Notes: generated by a model not told the origin, from the sequence alone. 64,000 bases of DNA from Nocardioides kongjuensis (GCF_013409625.1 NZ_JACCBF010000001.1:1677001-1741000); one strand, 5' to 3'; numbered from the stretch's first letter, positions 42,237-53,668 are shown. Program-made: numbers and translations.

Positions 42237-43445
42237 TCAGGCGGGGACGAGGACGCGACGCGGACGGCGGCGACGCCCGCGCAGGACGTGCCAGGCCAGC
42301 GCGAGCGCGCCGGCACCGGCGAGCCCGCCGAGGATCGCGAGGCCGGCGTTGTCCGGGATCGGCGCCGGCTCCTCGTCCGCTGCGGCCTCGCTCTCGGCCT
42401 TCGCGGGCGCACCGCCGGCGGCGGCGACGGTGACCGGCGTGGTGGCGACCTGGGTGCCGCCGAAGAGGACGACGAGCTCGTGCTCGCCCGCGGCGACGCC
42501 CGCGGGGACGACGACGTCCGCGGTGAACCCGCCGTTGTCGTCGGTCTTCACGGTGCCGAGCGGGACGGGATCGGAGTGCAGCTCGAGGGCATAGCCCTCG
42601 ATCCGCGGCGCGAAGCCGGTGCCGGTGACGGTCACGGTGGCGCCGGGCGTGAGGTCGCCCGTCACGGTCACGGTGCCGGCGACCGTGGTCGGGTCGACGC
42701 CGACGACGACCGGCTCCGACGGCGGCGAGCCCGCCGACTCGCCGGCGGCGTTGCTGGCCCAGACCGCGGCACGGTAGCTGCCGGGGGGCACGTCCTCGAA
42801 GACGTACTCCAGGGTCGAGGCGTCGGTCTCGACGGCGGCCTGTCCGGTGAAGCGGACCAGGTAGCCGGTCACCTGCTCGATCTCCGCGTTCGGCGAGGCC
42901 GCCCACGAGACGGTCACGGTGTCGCCGTCGACCGTCAGGGTCGGCGCGGCGAGCGCGCTCGGCGCGCCGGGCGCGACCTGCTCGGAGGCGGTGTCGGTCG
43001 GGTCGACCACGGCGCCCGTCGTACCGGTGGAGCCGCTGGTCCCGGTGCTGCCCGTGCCCTTGCCCGGGCTCTTGCCGCCGCTCGCCTTGCCGCCCGATCC
43101 CGTCGTACCGCCGCCGGTGCTGGGCGTGTTGGGCGTCGGGGTCGCCGTCGGAGTGGGCGTCGGCGTGGGCGTCGTGGTCGGCTTGTCGCCCTTGTAGCTG
43201 TAGCTGCCGGCCGGGTACGACGTCTTGCCGTTGCGGTTGGGGTAGATCGGGTGCTGGTTCTCGTCGAGCTCGCAGTCCTGGATCCACAGGCAGGTCACGT
43301 CGTCGAGGCAGGGGAACTCGTCGCCCCCGTCGACCCAGCCGTCGGCGTGGGCGGCCGGGGCCGGTCCGATCGAGACGGCCAGGGTGGCCGCGATCGCGGC
43401 GACGGGCAGCAGGGCGAGGATCCGGTGGGATCGCCGGACGGTCAT
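42237..43445 (-). CDS. secreted FN3-domain surface protein with C-terminal membrane anchor
   Basis: 402 residues. A signal peptide (ILALLPVAAIAATLAVSIGP) precedes a short Cys-containing head (FPCLDDVTCLWIQDC). A Thr/Pro-rich stalk (TTTPTPTPTPTATPTPN) and Gly/Ser/Thr linker come next. Then a fibronectin type III domain (APTLTVDGDTVTVSWAASPN, TGYLVRFTG, YRAAVWASNAAG) and an IPT/Ig-like beta domain (ATVTVTGTGFAPRIEGYALE) follow. The C-terminus is IPDNAG, a hydrophobic helix and an Arg-rich tail, resembling a sortase-type signal but without a standard LPxTG. The ATG at 43445 overlaps the symporter stop by 4 nt. It is a cell-wall-spanning surface protein coupled to a transporter; ligand unknown. 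Confidence 0.78.
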   Translation of the reverse strand: MTVRRSHRILALLPVAAIAATLAVSIGPAPAAHADGWVDGGDEFPCLDDVTCLWIQDCELDENQHPIYPNRNGKTSYPAGSYSYKGDKPTTTPTPTPTPTATPTPNTPSTGGGTTGSGGKASGGKSPGKGTGSTGTSGSTGTTGAVVDPTDTASEQVAPGAPSALAAPTLTVDGDTVTVSWAASPNAEIEQVTGYLVRFTGQAAVETDASTLEYVFEDVPPGSYRAAVWASNAAGESAGSPPSEPVVVGVDPTTVAGTVTVTGDLTPGATVTVTGTGFAPRIEGYALELHSDPVPLGTVKTDDNGGFTADVVVPAGVAAGEHELVVLFGGTQVATTPVTVAAAGGAPAKAESEAAADEEPAPIPDNAGLAILGGLAGAGALALAWHVLRGRRRRPRRVLVPA

Positions 43446-44896
43446 GCGTTCACTCCTTGGGGGATGGGGGTGGAGACGGGGGCGGAGACGGGGGCCGGCA
43501 GCGCGCAGGCGCCGACGGGGACGCCGGGGTCGAAGAGCGCCCCGCCCGGGTCCTCGGTGACCTCCCCGGCCAGGTCGTCGGGGACGACGAGCCCGTCGAA
43601 GACCGCGTCGTCGAGGCGTCCCTCCTGGCGGGCCACGATGGTGGCGGCGACGGCGGCGGACGTGACGTTGTCGAGCGTGCGCGCCATGTCGGCGACCATG
43701 CTGACCGGCAGCGTGATCGCGACGAGCTCGAGCGGGAGACCGGCCGCGGTGAGCACGGTGGTGGCGGTGATCGTGGCGGTGCCGGGCACGCCCGCCGTGC
43801 CGACCGAGACGATCACGCCGAGCAGCACCAGGACGAGGTAGTCCTGCACGCCCCACGAGATGCCGAGGGCGTTGACGCCGAAGACGGCCAGCAGGACCGG
43901 CCACACGCCCGCACAGCCGGGCATGCCGATGGTGGTGCCGAGAGGCGCGGTGAAGCCGGCGATGTCGGACGGGACGCCGATCCGCTCGCGCAGCAGCCGC
44001 GTGGTCACCGGCAGGGTGCCGGCGCTGCTCTGCGTGGTGAACGCGGTCAGCTGGGCGGGGGCGATCCGGCGGAAGAAGCGCACCGGGTCGACGTCGGCGA
44101 ACACGCGCAGCAGCACGCCGTTGACGAGGAACGCATGCACGAAACAGGCCGCCCACGCCAGGCCGAGCACCCCGAGCAGCGAGACCATCTGCGACCACTG
44201 CCCCGCGGCACGAGCGGTGGCGACGGCGGTCAGCGAGAGCACGGCGTACGGCGTCAGCGCGATCACGAAGCCGACGGCGCGGTAGATGATCTCGCGCAGC
44301 GCGTCGATGAACGCCTTGAACGGCGCCACGGTGGCCGGTGCGCGGTCGGCGACGAGCGAGTAGGACACCGCGATCAGGACGCTGAACAGGATGATCGGGA
44401 TGATGTTGTTCTCGGCGATGTCGGTGACGATGTTCGTCGGGAAGAAGTCGATGAAGACCTCGGTGAACGGCTTCTTGATGTTCTCCAGCGCCGAGGTGTT
44501 CGTCTCGCCGAGCGTCAGGTCGGCGCCCTTGCCGATGCCCAGCTGGAGCGAGAGGCCCAGGGTCAGCAGCACGGCGAGCGCGTTGAGGGCGAGCAGCCAG
44601 CCGACCGACCGGGCGCCGATGGTGCGCAGCTGGGCGGTGGTGCCGAGCGAGGTGATGCTCGAGAGGATCGAGACGATGATCAGCGGCGCGACGATCGCGA
44701 GCAGCAGGTTCAGGTAGACCTTGCCGACCGGCTCCACGTAGTCGAGGTGGCCCTCGAAGACCACGCCCACCGCCACTCCCAGCCCCAGTGCGCCGATGGT
44801 CAGCACGCTGAAGTTCACCCGCATCCGGCCCAGCACGTGGATGCCGGCGAACAGTCCCAGCGTCACCAGCAGTGCGGCGACGGCGTACCCGCCCAT
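43442..44896 (-). CDS. dicarboxylate/amino acid:cation symporter (DAACS), cystine-transporter (TcyP)-like
   Basis: 484 residues with eight or more membrane helices and the two re-entrant loops of the DAACS (GltPh-like) fold: TTQSSAGTLPVTTRLL and GTTIGMPGCAGVWPVLLA. TLPVTTRLL is characteristic of the family. Overall it resembles the TcyP/YdjN cystine importers more than glutamate carriers, but substrate assignment is inferred. The tail is an extra Pro/Val segment (PVGACALPAPVSAPVSTPIP). The ATG at 44896 has GAGGG 4 nt upstream. It heads the secreted-protein cluster. Two palindromes lie just upstream, suggesting regulation. Confidence 0.85.
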   Translation of the reverse strand: MGGYAVAALLVTLGLFAGIHVLGRMRVNFSVLTIGALGLGVAVGVVFEGHLDYVEPVGKVYLNLLLAIVAPLIIVSILSSITSLGTTAQLRTIGARSVGWLLALNALAVLLTLGLSLQLGIGKGADLTLGETNTSALENIKKPFTEVFIDFFPTNIVTDIAENNIIPIILFSVLIAVSYSLVADRAPATVAPFKAFIDALREIIYRAVGFVIALTPYAVLSLTAVATARAAGQWSQMVSLLGVLGLAWAACFVHAFLVNGVLLRVFADVDPVRFFRRIAPAQLTAFTTQSSAGTLPVTTRLLRERIGVPSDIAGFTAPLGTTIGMPGCAGVWPVLLAVFGVNALGISWGVQDYLVLVLLGVIVSVGTAGVPGTATITATTVLTAAGLPLELVAITLPVSMVADMARTLDNVTSAAVAATIVARQEGRLDDAVFDGLVVPDDLAGEVTEDPGGALFDPGVPVGACALPAPVSAPVSTPIPQGVNA

Positions 44897-44913
44897 GAGT
44901 CCCTCTTCTTCTT

Positions 44914-44933
44914 TAGTCGACTATTTCGATCGA
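44914..44933 (-). promoter_or_regulatory. paired palindromes upstream of the symporter gene
   Basis: TAGTCGACTA (44914-44923) and TCGATCGA (44926-44933) are perfect palindromes separated by two bases, 17-37 nt before the symporter ATG. In this GC-rich genome, an AT-containing pair of palindromes near a start codon is a plausible operator. No regulator can be named. Confidence 0.45.
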
Positions 44934-44988
44934 CTTAAAGACTAGGGGATTGGTGAGGGTGCTCCATGCCAGATCGCCTGAAATGCGG

Positions 44989-45017
44989 TCAGCCATCCCG
45001 GATTCCGGGATGGCTGA
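44989..45017. terminator. perfect 13-bp hairpin after the DUF3105 gene
   Basis: TCAGCCATCCCGG (44989-45001) and CCGGGATGGCTGA (45005-45017) pair completely with a 3-nt loop, 21 nt past the stop of the DUF3105 gene. It probably ends that transcript and insulates the symporter promoter region, which lies on its other side. Confidence 0.75.
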
Positions 45018-45038
45018 TCGGTGGGGCCTATCAGGGGG

Positions 45039-45746
45039 TCAGACGACGGGGCCTCCGGCCGGCGGCAGGTCGGCGGGGTCGACTCCCCCGTTGCACGACG
45101 CGAACGGCTCGGGCGCGGTGTCGCCGGCACCGAACTGCGCGACGAACAGTGCGATCCGCGGGTCGTCCGGGCCGGTGAGCTCCAGCTGGCGGCCCCAGAC
45201 GGTGATCACGACGGGCGCCGCCTGGTCGTCGTACGGCGACAGGATGCCATTGGCCGGCAGTGCCTCGGTGAGTCGTCGGACGCCGGCGGCGTCGACGTCG
45301 TCGGTGCGATAGGTCAGCCACACGGTGCCGTGCTCGAGGTCGTGCACGGCGTTGGCCTCGGGGACCGGCTCGTCGTACGCCCCGCACTCGAGCCAGGACG
45401 GCGCGTGGTCGCCACCCACCGGCGGGGACTGCGGGTAGTCCGGCTCCTCCCCCGGAGCGACGTGCTGGTTGGTCAGGCCGTCGTACTCCTCGACGGCGGC
45501 GAGGCTGCTGGTGTCGGGCTCCGCCGCGGTGGCCTGGTCGTCGGCCTCGGCGTCGTCGTCGGTCGCGAGCACGACAGGGACGACGATCGCGACCGCGAGC
45601 ACGAGGACGGCGGCCAGCACGGCGAGCACGATCGGCACCGCTGAGCGCTTCCGCGGAGGCGGGAAGCCGGGCGGAGGGAACGCCGGGGGCGGGGAGGGTG
45701 GGGAGGGCGGCGGGTAGGGCGGCGGCGGGAAGAGCGGCTCGCTCAC
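45039..45746 (-). CDS. DUF3105 protein, membrane-anchored with proline-rich head
   Basis: 235 residues. A Pro-rich cytoplasmic head (PPPPYPPPSPPSPPPAFPPP) precedes one membrane helix (VPIVLAVLAAVLVLAVAIVV). The extracytoplasmic DUF3105 domain has the conserved NQHVAPGEEPDYPQSPPVGG segment, then HAPSWLECGAYDEPV, HDLEHGTVWL and a C-terminal Cys (FASCNGG). The GTG at 45746 overlaps the upstream gene by 4 nt. The domain is widespread in actinobacteria with unknown function; its conserved His/Cys pattern hints at metal or redox chemistry. Confidence 0.88.
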   Translation of the reverse strand: MSEPLFPPPPYPPPSPPSPPPAFPPPGFPPPRKRSAVPIVLAVLAAVLVLAVAIVVPVVLATDDDAEADDQATAAEPDTSSLAAVEEYDGLTNQHVAPGEEPDYPQSPPVGGDHAPSWLECGAYDEPVPEANAVHDLEHGTVWLTYRTDDVDAAGVRRLTEALPANGILSPYDDQAAPVVITVWGRQLELTGPDDPRIALFVAQFGAGDTAPEPFASCNGGVDPADLPPAGGPVV

Positions 45747-46042
45747 TGCTCGAGTGCCCGCTCGACCCGCTCCACCTTGGCGCTCAGCTCACCGGTGAAG
45801 CCCGGCCGGATGTCGGCCTTGAGCACGAGCCCGACCCGCGGCGAGGTCGCGGCGACGACGTCGACCGCCTGCTTCACCACGGCCATCACCTCGTCCCACT
45901 CGCCTTCGATCGTCGTGAACATCGACGTCGTCTCGTTGGGCAACCCGGACTCGCGGACCACCCGGACCGCGGCGGCCACGGCCTCGGACACGCCACCGGT
46001 GTCGTCGGAGCTGGAGGGGCTGATGCTGAACGCGACGAGCAT
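45743..46042 (-). CDS. MTH1187/YkoF-family thiamine-binding-like protein
   Basis: 99 residues, the full length of the MTH1187 family (DUF77). It begins MLVAFSISPSSSDDTGGVSE and has PNETTSMFTTIEGEWDEVMA, which matches the ligand-binding beta-sheet face of thiamine-binding family members. These small ferredoxin-like proteins bind thiamine or related pyrimidines in the cytosol. It overlaps the DUF3105 start by 4 nt, so they form a two-gene unit. A terminator-like hairpin separates its upstream side from acnA. Confidence 0.85.
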   Translation of the reverse strand: MLVAFSISPSSSDDTGGVSEAVAAAVRVVRESGLPNETTSMFTTIEGEWDEVMAVVKQAVDVVAATSPRVGLVLKADIRPGFTGELSAKVERVERALEQ

Positions 46043-46074
46043 GCGCCCACCGTAGCCAGCATCCGGACAGCCGA

Positions 46075-46104
46075 ACGGCCCGCCCCCGTGCGGGAGCGGG
46101 CCGT
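46075..46104 (-). terminator. terminator hairpin after acnA
   Basis: ACGGCCCGC (46075-46083) and GCGGGCCGT (46096-46104) form a 9-bp stem, 22 nt past the aconitase stop. Probable rho-independent-type terminator without a T run. Confidence 0.7.
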
Positions 46105-46126
46105 CCGGTTGGACCAGCGTGCTGCG

Positions 46127-48946
<2,820 letters not shown>

Positions 48947-49070
48947 CGCGTCTCCGTCCTCATCGACTTCATCGTTGTCGCTAGGTCTCCTGTTGCATCC
49001 TGCCGCCGCGAGCGGCCGATCGGATAGTGAGGCTGACCTAAGTCCTGCAGGACACCGGACTCCCGATATC

Positions 49071-49084
49071 TCTTGACGTCAAGA
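49071..49084 (-). promoter_or_regulatory. 14-bp palindrome upstream of acnA
   Basis: TCTTGACGTCAAGA is a perfect palindrome 125 nt before the acnA ATG; its TTGA overlaps the stop codon of the ABC exporter. The flanks (TATC on one side, ATAC on the other) nearly extend the symmetry. It probably is an operator for a citrate/iron or TCA-cycle regulator, but no regulator is identified here. Confidence 0.5.
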
Positions 49085-50989
49085 TACACGATCCGCGGGC
49101 AGATCTCCACGCAGGTCCGCCACCGGCGCGTCCTCGGCGAACTGCGTCCGGTAGAGCTCCTCGTAACGGCCACCGGCGGCCAGCAGCGCGGCGTGCGTGC
49201 CGCGCTCGACGATCCGGCCGTCCTCGACGACGGCGATCAGGTCGGCGGCCCGGATCGTCGAGAGCCGGTGCGCGATCACCAGGGCGGTCCGCCCGGCGAG
49301 GGCCTCGCCCAGCGCCGCCTGCACGGCGGCCTCCGAGGTGGAGTCGAGGGACGCGGTCGCCTCGTCGAGGATGACCACCTGCGGCTGCTTGAGCAGCAGC
49401 CGGGCGATGGTGAGCCGCTGCCGCTCCCCTCCCGAGAGCCGGTAGCCGCGCTCCCCCACCACCGTGTCGAGACCGTCGGGCAGCCCGCGCACCAGGTCGG
49501 CCAGCCGGGCCCGGGACAACGCGTCCCACAGGTCCTGCTCGCTGGCCTCCGGCCGGGCGAGCAGCAGGTTGCCGCGGATGGTGTCGTGGAACAGGTGCCC
49601 GTCCTGGGTGACCATGCCGACCGCGCCCCGGATGGAGGCGGCGGTCAGGTCCCGCACGTCGACCCCCGCCAGGCGTACGGCGCCCCCGTCGACGTCGTAC
49701 AACCGGGACACGAGCTGCGCGATGGTCGACTTGCCCGCGCCCGAGGAGCCGACGAGCGCCACGACCTGGCCGGGCTCGGCGCGCAGGGAGATGCCGTGCA
49801 GCACCTCCTCGCCACCACGGGTGTCGAGCGTGGCGACCGCCTCGAGCGAGGCCAGCGAGACCTTGTCGGCCGACGGGTAGGCGAACCGGACGTCGTCGAG
49901 CTCGACCGCGACCGGGCCGTCGGGCACCTCGCCGGCACCGGGGCGGTCCTTGATCAGCGGCTCGAGGTCGAGCACCTCGAAGACCCGCTCGAAGCTGACC
50001 AGTGCGCTCATCACCTCGACCCGGGCGCTGGCCAGGGCGGTCAGGGGCGCGTACAGCCGCGTGAGCAGCAGGGACAGCGCGACCACGTCACCGGCGTCGA
50101 GCGTGCCCTGCAGGGCGAGGGCGCCGCCGAGGCCGTAGACGACGGCGACCGCGAGCGCGGAGACCAGCGTCAGCGCGGTGACGAAGGTGGTCTGCACCAT
50201 CGCCGTGCGCACCCCGATCTCGGCGACCCGCCGCGCCCGCGCGGCGAACTCGACGGACTCCTGCTCGGGCCGGCCGAACAGCTTGACCAGGGTGGCTCCG
50301 GGAGCGGAGAAGCGCTCGGTCATCTGGTTGCCCATCGCGGCGTTGTGGTCGGCAGCCTCGCGCTGGATGCCGGCCAGCCGGCGCCCCATCCGCCGGGCCG
50401 GCACGACGAACACGGGCAGCAGCACCAGCGCGAGGAGGGTGACCTGCCAGGAGATGCCGAGCATCACGACCAGGGTCAGCACCAGCGTCACCAGGTTGCC
50501 GACGACACCGGACAGGGTCTGGCTGAACGCGCGCTGCGCGCCGATCACGTCGTTGTTGAGCCGGCTGACCAGCGCGCCCGTCCGGGTGCGGCTGAAGAAG
50601 GCGACCGGCATCCGCTGCACGTGGTCGAACACGGCGGTGCGCAGGTCGAGGATCAGGCCCTCGCCGATGCTCGACGAGAGCCAGCGCGACACCAGCCCGA
50701 GCGCGGCGTCCAGGACGGCCAGCACCGCGATCGCCAGCGCCAGCCGTACGACGACCGAGCGGTTGTCGCCCGCCACGATCGCGTTGACGACGTCGCCGGC
50801 CAGCACCGGCGTCGCGACCGCGAGCCCGGCCGTGACGACGCTGAGCACCACGAACCCGATCAGCTTGCGTCGGTGCGGACGCGCGAAGCGCAGGATCCGC
50901 TTCGCGGTCGCGGTGCTGAACTCCCGCTGCTCGTCGGGCCCGTGCATCCCCCGGTACACCTGGCTCCAGGCGATCGACTCCATGCTCAT
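49079..50989 (-). CDS. ABC multidrug/lipid exporter (fused membrane and ATPase domains)
   Basis: 636 residues. Six membrane helices at about 40-340 (LIGFVVLSVVTAGLAVATPV; VTLVLTLVVMLGISWQ) precede the nucleotide-binding domain with Walker A GSSGAGKST, Q-loop TQDGHLF, signature LSGGERQRLT, Walker B VVILDEATASLD and the H-loop in IAHRLS. A half-transporter of the MsbA/LmrA type working as a homodimer, or heterodimer with an absent partner. The start is ATG 50989 (MSMES) with a second ATG two codons later. It is divergent from the RibD-C reductase gene, across a 159-nt gap in which I recognise no clear element. Its stop lies inside the acnA-side palindrome. Confidence 0.95.
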   Translation of the reverse strand: MSMESIAWSQVYRGMHGPDEQREFSTATAKRILRFARPHRRKLIGFVVLSVVTAGLAVATPVLAGDVVNAIVAGDNRSVVVRLALAIAVLAVLDAALGLVSRWLSSSIGEGLILDLRTAVFDHVQRMPVAFFSRTRTGALVSRLNNDVIGAQRAFSQTLSGVVGNLVTLVLTLVVMLGISWQVTLLALVLLPVFVVPARRMGRRLAGIQREAADHNAAMGNQMTERFSAPGATLVKLFGRPEQESVEFAARARRVAEIGVRTAMVQTTFVTALTLVSALAVAVVYGLGGALALQGTLDAGDVVALSLLLTRLYAPLTALASARVEVMSALVSFERVFEVLDLEPLIKDRPGAGEVPDGPVAVELDDVRFAYPSADKVSLASLEAVATLDTRGGEEVLHGISLRAEPGQVVALVGSSGAGKSTIAQLVSRLYDVDGGAVRLAGVDVRDLTAASIRGAVGMVTQDGHLFHDTIRGNLLLARPEASEQDLWDALSRARLADLVRGLPDGLDTVVGERGYRLSGGERQRLTIARLLLKQPQVVILDEATASLDSTSEAAVQAALGEALAGRTALVIAHRLSTIRAADLIAVVEDGRIVERGTHAALLAAGGRYEELYRTQFAEDAPVADLRGDLPADRVS

Positions 50990-51148
50990 GGTTGCGACCG
51001 TAGAACCTCAAGCCGACATGAGGACAAGCCGACGGGACCCCACGCCGCGGAAATCGCCGGAAAAAAGATCCGCCCGGCCTGTCGTACCGGTTCTCCCCCG
51101 TTCGTGGAGAGGATGTCAGCGCCCCAGTCCCGACCCCGGAGGTCACCC

Positions 51149-51724
51149 ATGCGCACCCTGATCTACACCGCCTTCGTCTCCGTCGACGGCGTCGTCCAGG
51201 CCCCCGGCCCCGAGAACGGCTACCGCAACGGCGGCTGGACCTTCCAGGGCCTGGACTTCCTCCCGGAGGTCTACGAGCTCAAGGGTCGCGAGCAGGAGGA
51301 GGCGGGCGCCCTGCTGCTCGGCCGGGTCAGCTACCAGGCGTTCGCGCCGGTCTGGCCGTCGATGACCGAGGAGTTCCCGAGGTACAACGCGATGCCGAAG
51401 TACGTCGTGTCGTCCACGCTCGAGGACGAGGACCTCGTCACCGACTGGGGCGAGACCACGATCCTGCGCTCCCTCGACGACGTCGCCGCGCTCAAGGAGA
51501 CCGACGGCGGCCCGATCTCGATCCACGGCTCGGCGAGCCTGGCCCGTGGCCTCGCCGACGCCGGGCTGCTCGACCGCTACCACCTGCTGGTCTTCCCGTG
51601 GGTCCTCGGCGCCGGCAAGCGGATGTGGAGCGAGACCGACAAGGACCGCCAGAAGCTGGAGCTGGTCGAGAGCGCGTCGTACGCCAACGGCGTGCAGAAG
51701 CTCTGCTACGACGTCGTGCGCTGA
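51149..51724 (+). CDS. dihydrofolate reductase-like (RibD C-terminal domain) protein
   Basis: 191 residues of the RibD-C/DHFR-like superfamily. FVSVDGVVQAPG at the N-terminus is the family start, followed by LLLGRVSYQAFAPVWP, PKYVVSST, ISIHGSASLARGLADAGLLD and FPWVLGAGKRMW, typical of a NADPH-binding reductase fold. The physiological substrate is unknown; many members of this group are cytosolic, uncharacterised reductases. The ATG at 51149 has GGAGG seven nt upstream. It is convergent with the YhgE gene (6 nt between the stops). Confidence 0.92.
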   Translation: MRTLIYTAFVSVDGVVQAPGPENGYRNGGWTFQGLDFLPEVYELKGREQEEAGALLLGRVSYQAFAPVWPSMTEEFPRYNAMPKYVVSSTLEDEDLVTDWGETTILRSLDDVAALKETDGGPISIHGSASLARGLADAGLLDRYHLLVFPWVLGAGKRMWSETDKDRQKLELVESASYANGVQKLCYDVVR

Positions 51725-51730
51725 CGCCTC

Positions 51731-53668
51731 CTACAGCACCACCGTCGGCTTGACCCGGCTCGGCGTCCACACCCTGTGCCGGCGCGCGACCAGCGAGGTG
51801 AGCACCAGCGCACCGACCAGGTACGCCGCCAGCACCAGCACCGCCGTGGACGCGCGGGCCGGGTCACCGCCGTACATGAGCTGGCGCAGGCCGTCGACGG
51901 CGTAGCTCATCGGCAGCACCTGGTGCAGCCAGTGCAGCGGCTCGGGGATCGTCTGCCACGGGAAGGTGCCGCCGGCGGTCACCAGCTGGACCACCATCAG
52001 GACCAGCGCGAGGAACTGGCCGGGCGTGCCCAGCAGGGCGTTGAGCAGGTGCACGATCGCGATGAAGGTCGCCGAGATCAAGATCATGAACAACCAGGTC
52101 CGCAGGCACTCGACGATCCCGACGTCGAGGGTGAGCGCCACCACCGCGAAGGCCAGGGTCATCTGCACCGCGCCGATGAGGGCGGGGGGAAGCCAGCCGC
52201 CGAGGGCGATCCGCAACGGCTGCTGGTTGGCCGCCAGCGCCCGGCTGGACAGCGGGCGGACCAGGAGGAAGAGGACGTAGCCGCCGATCCAGGCGGCCAG
52301 GGCCAGGAAGAACGGCGCGAGGCCGGCCCCGTAGTTGCGGGCCGCCGCGTCGCTGCGAGCCCGGACGTCGATCGGGTTCGCGATCGTCTCGGCGATCTGC
52401 CGGCGCGAGTCCTCGGTGGTGTCGGGGACCTTCTCGACGCCGGCAGCGAGCCCGTCGCGCAGCGTGCCGGCGCCCGCGGTCAGCTGCCGCAGGCCCTTGC
52501 GCAGCTCGACAGTGCCGTCGTGCAGGGTGCCGGCGCCCTTGTCGAGCCGGGCCGCCCCGGTCTCCAGCTTGCCGGCGCCGTCGCGCGCCTGACGGATCCC
52601 CTCCACCAGGGCGGGCGCCGAGCGGGCCAGCTGCTCGGCGCCGTCGGCGACCTGGTCCGCGCCGCTCGCCAGCTGGTTGAGCTGCTTGCGCACGTCGGCG
52701 GCCTTCGTGTCGACGGCGTGCACCTTGCCGCCGACCCGGTCGTAGACCCCGAGCAACCGGTCCTGGGCTCCCTGGTCGAGGCCGAGCTGGTTCATCTGGG
52801 CGACGAGGTCGGCCCGGCCGCCGTCGTACGCGACCCGGGCGTCGTGGACCGCACCGGCGATCCTATTGCCCGCGCCTGCGACCTTCTGGTCGCCGGACGC
52901 GACCTGACGGGCGCCGTCGGCCAGCCTCCGGGCCTGCCGGGGCAGGGGCGCGGTACGGGTGGCGAGTGTGGTCAGCCCGTCGTGCAGCTGGGTTGCTCCG
53001 GTGTGCAGCTGCCCGGTGCCGTCGGCGAGCTGGGCGCTGCCGTCGACGAGCCTGCGCGAGCCCGTGCGGGCCTGCTTCAGCCCGTCCTGCAGCTGGCCCG
53101 CCCCGTCGGCCCCCTGCTGGAGCCCCTGGCGGACGTCGGCGATGCCGAGCAGGAAGGTGCCGACCGCCTCCTGGGAGACCTTCTGCCCGATCGCGTCGCG
53201 CACCTTGGTGGCGACGGTGGTGGCGATGGTGGTCGACAGGTAGGAGTTCGCGTCGTTGGTGAGCATGGTGATCCGCGCTTGCTCCGGGTCCCCGCCCGAG
53301 CTGCTGGTCAGGGCGGCGGAGAAGTCACGCGGGATGAGCAGTGCGAAGTCGTAGGTGCCGTCGTCGACCCCGGCCTTCGCGGTGGCCCGGGAGACCTCGT
53401 GCCAGCCGAAGTCGGCGGAGTCCAGGAGCTGGTCGGCCACCTCCCGCCCGGCGTCGAGCTCCTTGCCGTCGAGCCCGGTCGCGCCGGTGTCCTCGACGAC
53501 CAGCGCGGTCGGGACCCGGTCCAGCGCGGCGTACGGGTCGTGGTTGGCGTAGAGGTAGAGCCCGGCATAGATGGTCGGCACCGTCACCAGCGCCAGCACG
53601 GTGATCCGGCCCATCCGGATGCTCAGGAGCCGGGAGAGCTCGCTCCACGCGATGCGCAGGGTGTTCAC
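51731..53668 (-). CDS. YhgE/Pip-type membrane protein (ABC-2-like permease)
   Basis: 645 residues. One N-terminal membrane helix (ITVLALVTVPTIYAGLYLYA) is followed by a long extracytoplasmic stalk of Gly/Ala/Leu-rich helical repeats (QLADGTGQLHTGATQLHDGL, QVADGAEQLARSAPALVEGI) and five C-terminal helices ending in a Pro/Val tail. This is the architecture of YhgE/Pip proteins, used by phage and by secretion-linked permeases. The GTG at 53668 overlaps the stop of the ATPase-like gene by 4 nt, so the two may form a permease/ATPase pair. Role unknown. Confidence 0.9.
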   Translation of the reverse strand: MNTLRIAWSELSRLLSIRMGRITVLALVTVPTIYAGLYLYANHDPYAALDRVPTALVVEDTGATGLDGKELDAGREVADQLLDSADFGWHEVSRATAKAGVDDGTYDFALLIPRDFSAALTSSSGGDPEQARITMLTNDANSYLSTTIATTVATKVRDAIGQKVSQEAVGTFLLGIADVRQGLQQGADGAGQLQDGLKQARTGSRRLVDGSAQLADGTGQLHTGATQLHDGLTTLATRTAPLPRQARRLADGARQVASGDQKVAGAGNRIAGAVHDARVAYDGGRADLVAQMNQLGLDQGAQDRLLGVYDRVGGKVHAVDTKAADVRKQLNQLASGADQVADGAEQLARSAPALVEGIRQARDGAGKLETGAARLDKGAGTLHDGTVELRKGLRQLTAGAGTLRDGLAAGVEKVPDTTEDSRRQIAETIANPIDVRARSDAAARNYGAGLAPFFLALAAWIGGYVLFLLVRPLSSRALAANQQPLRIALGGWLPPALIGAVQMTLAFAVVALTLDVGIVECLRTWLFMILISATFIAIVHLLNALLGTPGQFLALVLMVVQLVTAGGTFPWQTIPEPLHWLHQVLPMSYAVDGLRQLMYGGDPARASTAVLVLAAYLVGALVLTSLVARRHRVWTPSRVKPTVVL

